Shown here: positions 6,556 through 8,691 of the stretch, in pieces
Numbering within the stretch: the stretch's first letter is position 1
Layout: each line of letters opens with the position of its first letter
From: Fidelibacterota bacterium
Lineage (GTDB): Bacteria; Marinisomatota; Marinisomatia; Marinisomatales; TCS55
Length of the DNA: 8,691 nucleotides
NCBI GenBank assembly: GCA_004124535.1
Contig: SCKQ01000068.1
Coordinates: forward strand, 1 to 8,691
Reading direction: 5' to 3'
Position numbers and translations under genes: made by a program
Notes under the pieces: model-generated
What the model saw: the letters and a program-made list of their open reading frames with translations, nothing else
Database searches by the model: none
What the model was told of the DNA's origin: nothing

Positions 6556-6645
6556 AATTGGAATAAGGTAACAGGCCGGTACGGTTCTGATAGAAATGTC
6601 AGCATCAGCTCCCGATCTCCGCATAATTGCGGGGTGAATTGGAAT
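6555..6645 (+). repeat. 10-base direct repeat flanking the moaA start region
   Basis: GAATTGGAAT occurs at 6555-6564, right at the end of the putative P1 stem, and again at 6636-6645, where it runs into the first two bases of the moaA ATG. The copies are 81 bases apart. They could be two operator half-sites, alternative pairing partners in the leader, or chance in an AT-rich region. Confidence 0.3.
6617..6637 (+). promoter_or_regulatory. Hairpin overlapping the moaA Shine-Dalgarno
   Basis: CTCCGCA (6617-6623) pairs with TGCGGGG (6628-6634) around the loop TAAT, seven pairs with one U-G. The 3' arm contains GGGG of the likely ribosome site GGGGTGA (6631-6637), which fits the 16S 3' end with one wobble and lies 6 bases before the ATG at 6644. 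When folded it would hide the ribosome site of moaA, a usual arrangement for translational control by an upstream sensor RNA. Confidence 0.45.
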
Positions 6646-7693
6646 GAGAATGAATCGAACGACACACATCCAACCAAATGTGGATCGCGAGGTAGATTCA
6701 CCTGCACGTCCACCAATCACTGACCAATTCGGTCGCACATTCAATTACCTCAGAATTGCAGTAAATGAAAAATGTAATTTAAGATGTATTTACTGCATGC
6801 CTGAAGAGGGAGTACCGTTCAAGCCCAAAAATGAAATTATGACGACAGAGGAAATTTTACGTGTCGTTAAAGTTGTCTCAGATTTGGGTGTTAACAAAAT
6901 TCGGTTCACGGGCGGCGAACCACTATTAAGAGGCGATATCGTAAAGCTCGTTGGCAAATCCTCCAGCACACCAGGAATAGAATCTATCCATTTAACGACC
7001 AATGGTGTTTTGCTCGGTCGGTATGCAGGGAACTTGAAAGAAGCCGGTTTAACCGGTGTTAATATCAGTATTGATACCCTGAACCCTGAAAAATTTCTTC
7101 AGATCACCCGCAGGGATGAATTGGTGCGTGCGATGGAAGGGTTGGAAGCTGCAAAAACTGCCGGAATTCCATTCATTAAAATCAATGCGGTTGCTCTACG
7201 CGGTTTTAATGATAATGAAATTGTTGAATTCGTTGAATTGACGAAGGATTATCCACTAACAGTCCGCTTTATTGAATTAATGCCATTTGATGCACACCAG
7301 ATTTGGAAAACAGGAAAATTTTTAAGTGCTGAACATATCCAAAAAGAATTGAAGGATCATTTTCCAGGAATAAAAACAACGGATGGAACTGCTACGGAAC
7401 ATGCCATTTTTCAAGTACCTAATTATGCAGGAAAAGTCGCTGTTATACCTTCATACTCGCGCAACTTATGTGGGAATTGTAACCGTATCCGTCTCACTGC
7501 GGACGGGAATATTCGGAATTGTCTGTATTCTCATAACGAATTTGATCTGAAAGAATTAATGCGCTCTGGGGGTACGGAGAAGGAAATGAAAGAGTTAATA
7601 TTGTCGGCCATGTGGGTAAAACCAATCGATGGCTGGATGGCCCAGAAAACTGGCAGTGATAGTCGTGAATCGATGACTCAAATTGGAGGATAA
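6644..7693 (+). CDS. moaA: GTP 3',8-cyclase MoaA (radical SAM, molybdenum cofactor step 1)
   Basis: 349 residues. MoaA uses S-adenosylmethionine to turn GTP into 3',8-cyclo-dihydro-GTP, the substrate of MoaC, in the cytoplasm. The radical SAM cluster motif CNLRCIYC gives Cys44, Cys48 and Cys51. FTGGEPLL (88-95) is the SAM-binding GGEP. The second 4Fe-4S cluster near the substrate is held by Cys276, Cys279 and Cys293 in LCGNCNRIRLTADG...NCL. The protein ends in MTQIGG, keeping the double-glycine tail needed for catalysis in known MoaA. About 24 residues precede the conserved ITDQFGR, slightly longer than usual. The ATG at 6644 has GGGGTGA before it; the ATG at 6650 is a close alternative. The moaC-mogA fusion follows, possibly overlapping. 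The start site lies behind a hairpin and a structured leader, suggesting control by cofactor or molybdate supply. Confidence 0.97.
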   Translation: MRMNRTTHIQPNVDREVDSPARPPITDQFGRTFNYLRIAVNEKCNLRCIYCMPEEGVPFKPKNEIMTTEEILRVVKVVSDLGVNKIRFTGGEPLLRGDIVKLVGKSSSTPGIESIHLTTNGVLLGRYAGNLKEAGLTGVNISIDTLNPEKFLQITRRDELVRAMEGLEAAKTAGIPFIKINAVALRGFNDNEIVEFVELTKDYPLTVRFIELMPFDAHQIWKTGKFLSAEHIQKELKDHFPGIKTTDGTATEHAIFQVPNYAGKVAVIPSYSRNLCGNCNRIRLTADGNIRNCLYSHNEFDLKELMRSGGTEKEMKELILSAMWVKPIDGWMAQKTGSDSRESMTQIGG

Positions 7694-8642
7694 AACAAAT
7701 AATTCTGATTTCAGCCATTTAGACTCTCGAGGAGATATCAAAATGGTAGATGTGTCTGATAAAGTTACCACAGTTCGGATGGCTAAAGCTGAAGGGAAAA
7801 TCCATCTTCAACAAGCCACGATTGCATCAATTAAAGATGATTCCATTCCGAAAGGGAATGTATTGACCACAGCCAAATTGGCTGGAATCCAGGCGGCAAA
7901 AAAAACGTCAGTACTCATTCCACTATGTCACCAGTTAAACTTGTCTTGGGTAGATATTGAATTCGGAATTTCTGACACACACATTTCAATAAGATCGACT
8001 GTAAAAACCAAAGAAGCAACCGGCGTTGAAATGGAAGCGCTCACTGCGGTCAGTGTTGCGGCTCTTACTATCTACGATATGTGCAAAGCGGTGGATAAAA
8101 CGATCTCTATTGCGGATGTCCGTCTCATTGAGAAAAAGGGAGGTAGAAGCGACCATCGGTCAGATTATTCACCAAAGACGGCAGTACTCGTACTTTCGCA
8201 ATCAGTTCACGAAGGTAAAAGTGAAGACACTTCCGGTCAGATCCTGAAAGAAGGACTTGCCAAATACGGCTGCCAGATTGATCACAGTGACGTTATTCCC
8301 GATGACCGCGCAAGGTTGAAGGTGGTTATTGAGGACCTAAAAAGTAAAGGCTTTGAACTGGTAGTTACCTCTGGTGGAACAGGTGTCGGACCCCATGATG
8401 TAACCATTGAGACAATTGAACCGCTGTTTACACAACGATTGCCGGGTGTTGAACAGGCGCTGCATAGTTACGGTCGGAGTAAAACTTCTACAGCAATGCT
8501 GTCAAGATTACTTGTTGGTAGGATTGGCAACACTTTTGTAATCTGCCTGCCCGGCAGTCCCGGTGCTGCCAAGGACGCACTTGCGGTGCTCATGCCTAGT
8601 TTCTTACACGTTTTTCCTATGATAGAGGGGCAAAGACACTAG
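7683..8642 (+). CDS. moaCB: Bifunctional MoaC-MogA/MoaB fusion (cyclic pyranopterin monophosphate synthase + molybdopterin adenylyltransferase)
   Basis: 319 residues from a TTG start. Residues 11-155 are MoaC, which rearranges the MoaA product to cyclic pyranopterin monophosphate: SHLDSRGDIKMVDVSDK (11-27), KKTSVLIPLCHQL (73-85, with His83), TGVEMEALTAVSVAALTIYD (113-132) and MCKAVDK with Lys135. The usual LCHPL reads LCHQL. After a short linker, residues 166-319 form a MoCF-biosynthesis domain of MogA/MoaB type: TSGGTGVGPHDVT (229-241, conserved Asp239), LPGVEQAL, ML-SR and LPGSPGAAKDAL (289-300). Such domains adenylylate molybdopterin before metal insertion. The TTG at 7683 overlaps the moaA end by 11 bases and has no separate ribosome site. 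The ATG at 7743 has GAGGAG 8 bases ahead but would drop conserved N-terminal residues. I favour the upstream start because similarity begins before 7743. MoaC/MoaB fusions are known in other bacteria. Confidence 0.93.
   Translation: MEDKTNNSDFSHLDSRGDIKMVDVSDKVTTVRMAKAEGKIHLQQATIASIKDDSIPKGNVLTTAKLAGIQAAKKTSVLIPLCHQLNLSWVDIEFGISDTHISIRSTVKTKEATGVEMEALTAVSVAALTIYDMCKAVDKTISIADVRLIEKKGGRSDHRSDYSPKTAVLVLSQSVHEGKSEDTSGQILKEGLAKYGCQIDHSDVIPDDRARLKVVIEDLKSKGFELVVTSGGTGVGPHDVTIETIEPLFTQRLPGVEQALHSYGRSKTSTAMLSRLLVGRIGNTFVICLPGSPGAAKDALAVLMPSFLHVFPMIEGQRH
7729..7734 (+). promoter_or_regulatory. Internal Shine-Dalgarno before the alternative moaC start
   Basis: GAGGAG lies 8 bases before the in-frame ATG at 7743, within codons for the conserved N-terminal part of MoaC. 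A second ribosome-like site, GGAGGA (7685-7690), overlaps the moaA stop, but no ATG, GTG or TTG lies at a proper distance in the moaC frame downstream of it. The first methionine is therefore unsettled, and two protein forms are possible. Confidence 0.4.
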
Positions 8643-8643
8643 C

Positions 8644-8691
8644 ATGGAACTGCAAATTGAACTTCTTTTTTCACTGGCGGTTATTGCTGCA
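8644..8691 (+). CDS. Start of an unidentified gene with hydrophobic N-terminus (3' end outside window)
   Basis: An ATG one base after the stop of the moaC-mogA gene opens a frame to the right edge, 16 residues: MELQIELLFSLAVIAA. GAGGGG (8625-8630) lies 13 bases upstream as a somewhat distant ribosome site. The tight spacing says it belongs to the moa operon. Two readings fit the short peptide. One is a membrane protein of the TauE/SafE (sulfite exporter/TSUP) kind, which often begins MEL-x-IELL then a hydrophobic helix. The other is a small ubiquitin-like MoaD subunit, whose first strand also reads as hydrophobic residues after a short polar start. Sixteen residues cannot decide. Confidence 0.5.
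   Translation, partial: MELQIELLFSLAVIAA

Larger units (their letters stand above)
6314..6643. other. Divergent intergenic region between the MOSC gene and moaA
   Basis: 330 bases with no convincing gene. It must hold both divergent promoters, but no clean -35/-10 pair was found. TATTAT (6405-6410) is a possible -10 for a moaA transcript beginning near 6416, with no recognisable -35. A 9-base palindrome TACCTGGTA lies at 6321-6329 just ahead of the MOSC gene. The moaA-proximal 230 bases contain the nested complementary arms, direct repeat and start-site hairpin listed separately. The minus-strand open frame at 6502-6744 shows no family features and overlaps moaA, so it was not called. Confidence 0.7.

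Noticed and set aside
6556..6616. tRNA, TPP-type or cobalamin-type riboswitch in the moaA leader
   Set aside because: No cloverleaf or T-loop sequence, and none of the TPP or B12 box motifs I know is present. Only a short CTGAT/ATCAG stem (6587-6591/6604-6608) was seen.
6502..6744. Minus-strand open frame of 80 codons across the moaA leader and start
   Set aside because: No recognisable motifs, overlaps the certain moaA 5' end, and the DNA there is better explained by paired leader arms.
1..8691. Mobile element, phage, CRISPR or defence system
   Set aside because: No transposase, integrase, terminal repeats, spaced direct-repeat array or nuclease genes are visible; all genes are metabolic or envelope functions.

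Overview
The window looks like a chromosomal segment of an FCB-group bacterium (Bacteroidota or a relative such as Marinimicrobia, Rhodothermota or Balneolota). The main sign is a SusC/SusD outer-membrane uptake pair, together with several lipoproteins and moderate, AT-leaning composition. Good Shine-Dalgarno sequences before several genes (GGGAGG before the SusD gene, GAGGAG inside the start of moaC) are not typical of classical Bacteroidales or Flavobacteriales, so a deeper FCB branch is possible. This placement is inference. No rRNA, tRNA, insertion sequence or CRISPR array is visible.

Left part (1-4969, all + strand): the 3' end of a SusC/RagA TonB-dependent receptor, a SusD/RagB lipoprotein (SusD-like_2 type) and a strong rho-independent terminator. 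These are followed by two more lipoprotein enzymes: an N-formylglutamate-amidohydrolase-fold protein and a gamma-glutamyltranspeptidase-family (Ntn hydrolase) protein. The layout suggests capture and import of a ligand, with nearby envelope enzymes that cleave amide or peptide bonds to acidic or blocked amino acids. The terminator separates receptor genes from enzyme genes, so they may be two transcription units. The transpeptidase homologue keeps its catalytic threonine and oxyanion glycines but has lost most residues that hold the glutamate moiety in the E. coli enzyme.

Middle part (5024-6313, - strand): a MOSC-domain protein followed by a PAPS-type sulfotransferase-family protein (Sulfotransfer_4 type) with a C-terminal membrane anchor. 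An imperfect inverted repeat lies between them.

Right part (6314-8691): a 330-base divergent intergenic region, then moaA, a moaC-mogA/moaB fusion gene and the first 16 codons of another gene. These are consecutive steps of molybdenum cofactor synthesis: GTP to cyclic pyranopterin monophosphate by MoaA and MoaC, and adenylylation of molybdopterin by the MogA/MoaB domain. The MOSC protein encoded divergently is a plausible partner, since MOSC domains bind Moco or carry sulfur. The region before moaA contains a nested set of complementary arms that can form a three-way junction, plus a hairpin overlapping the moaA Shine-Dalgarno. This is the most interesting non-coding signal in the window and could be a regulatory leader RNA (Moco-sensing or otherwise).
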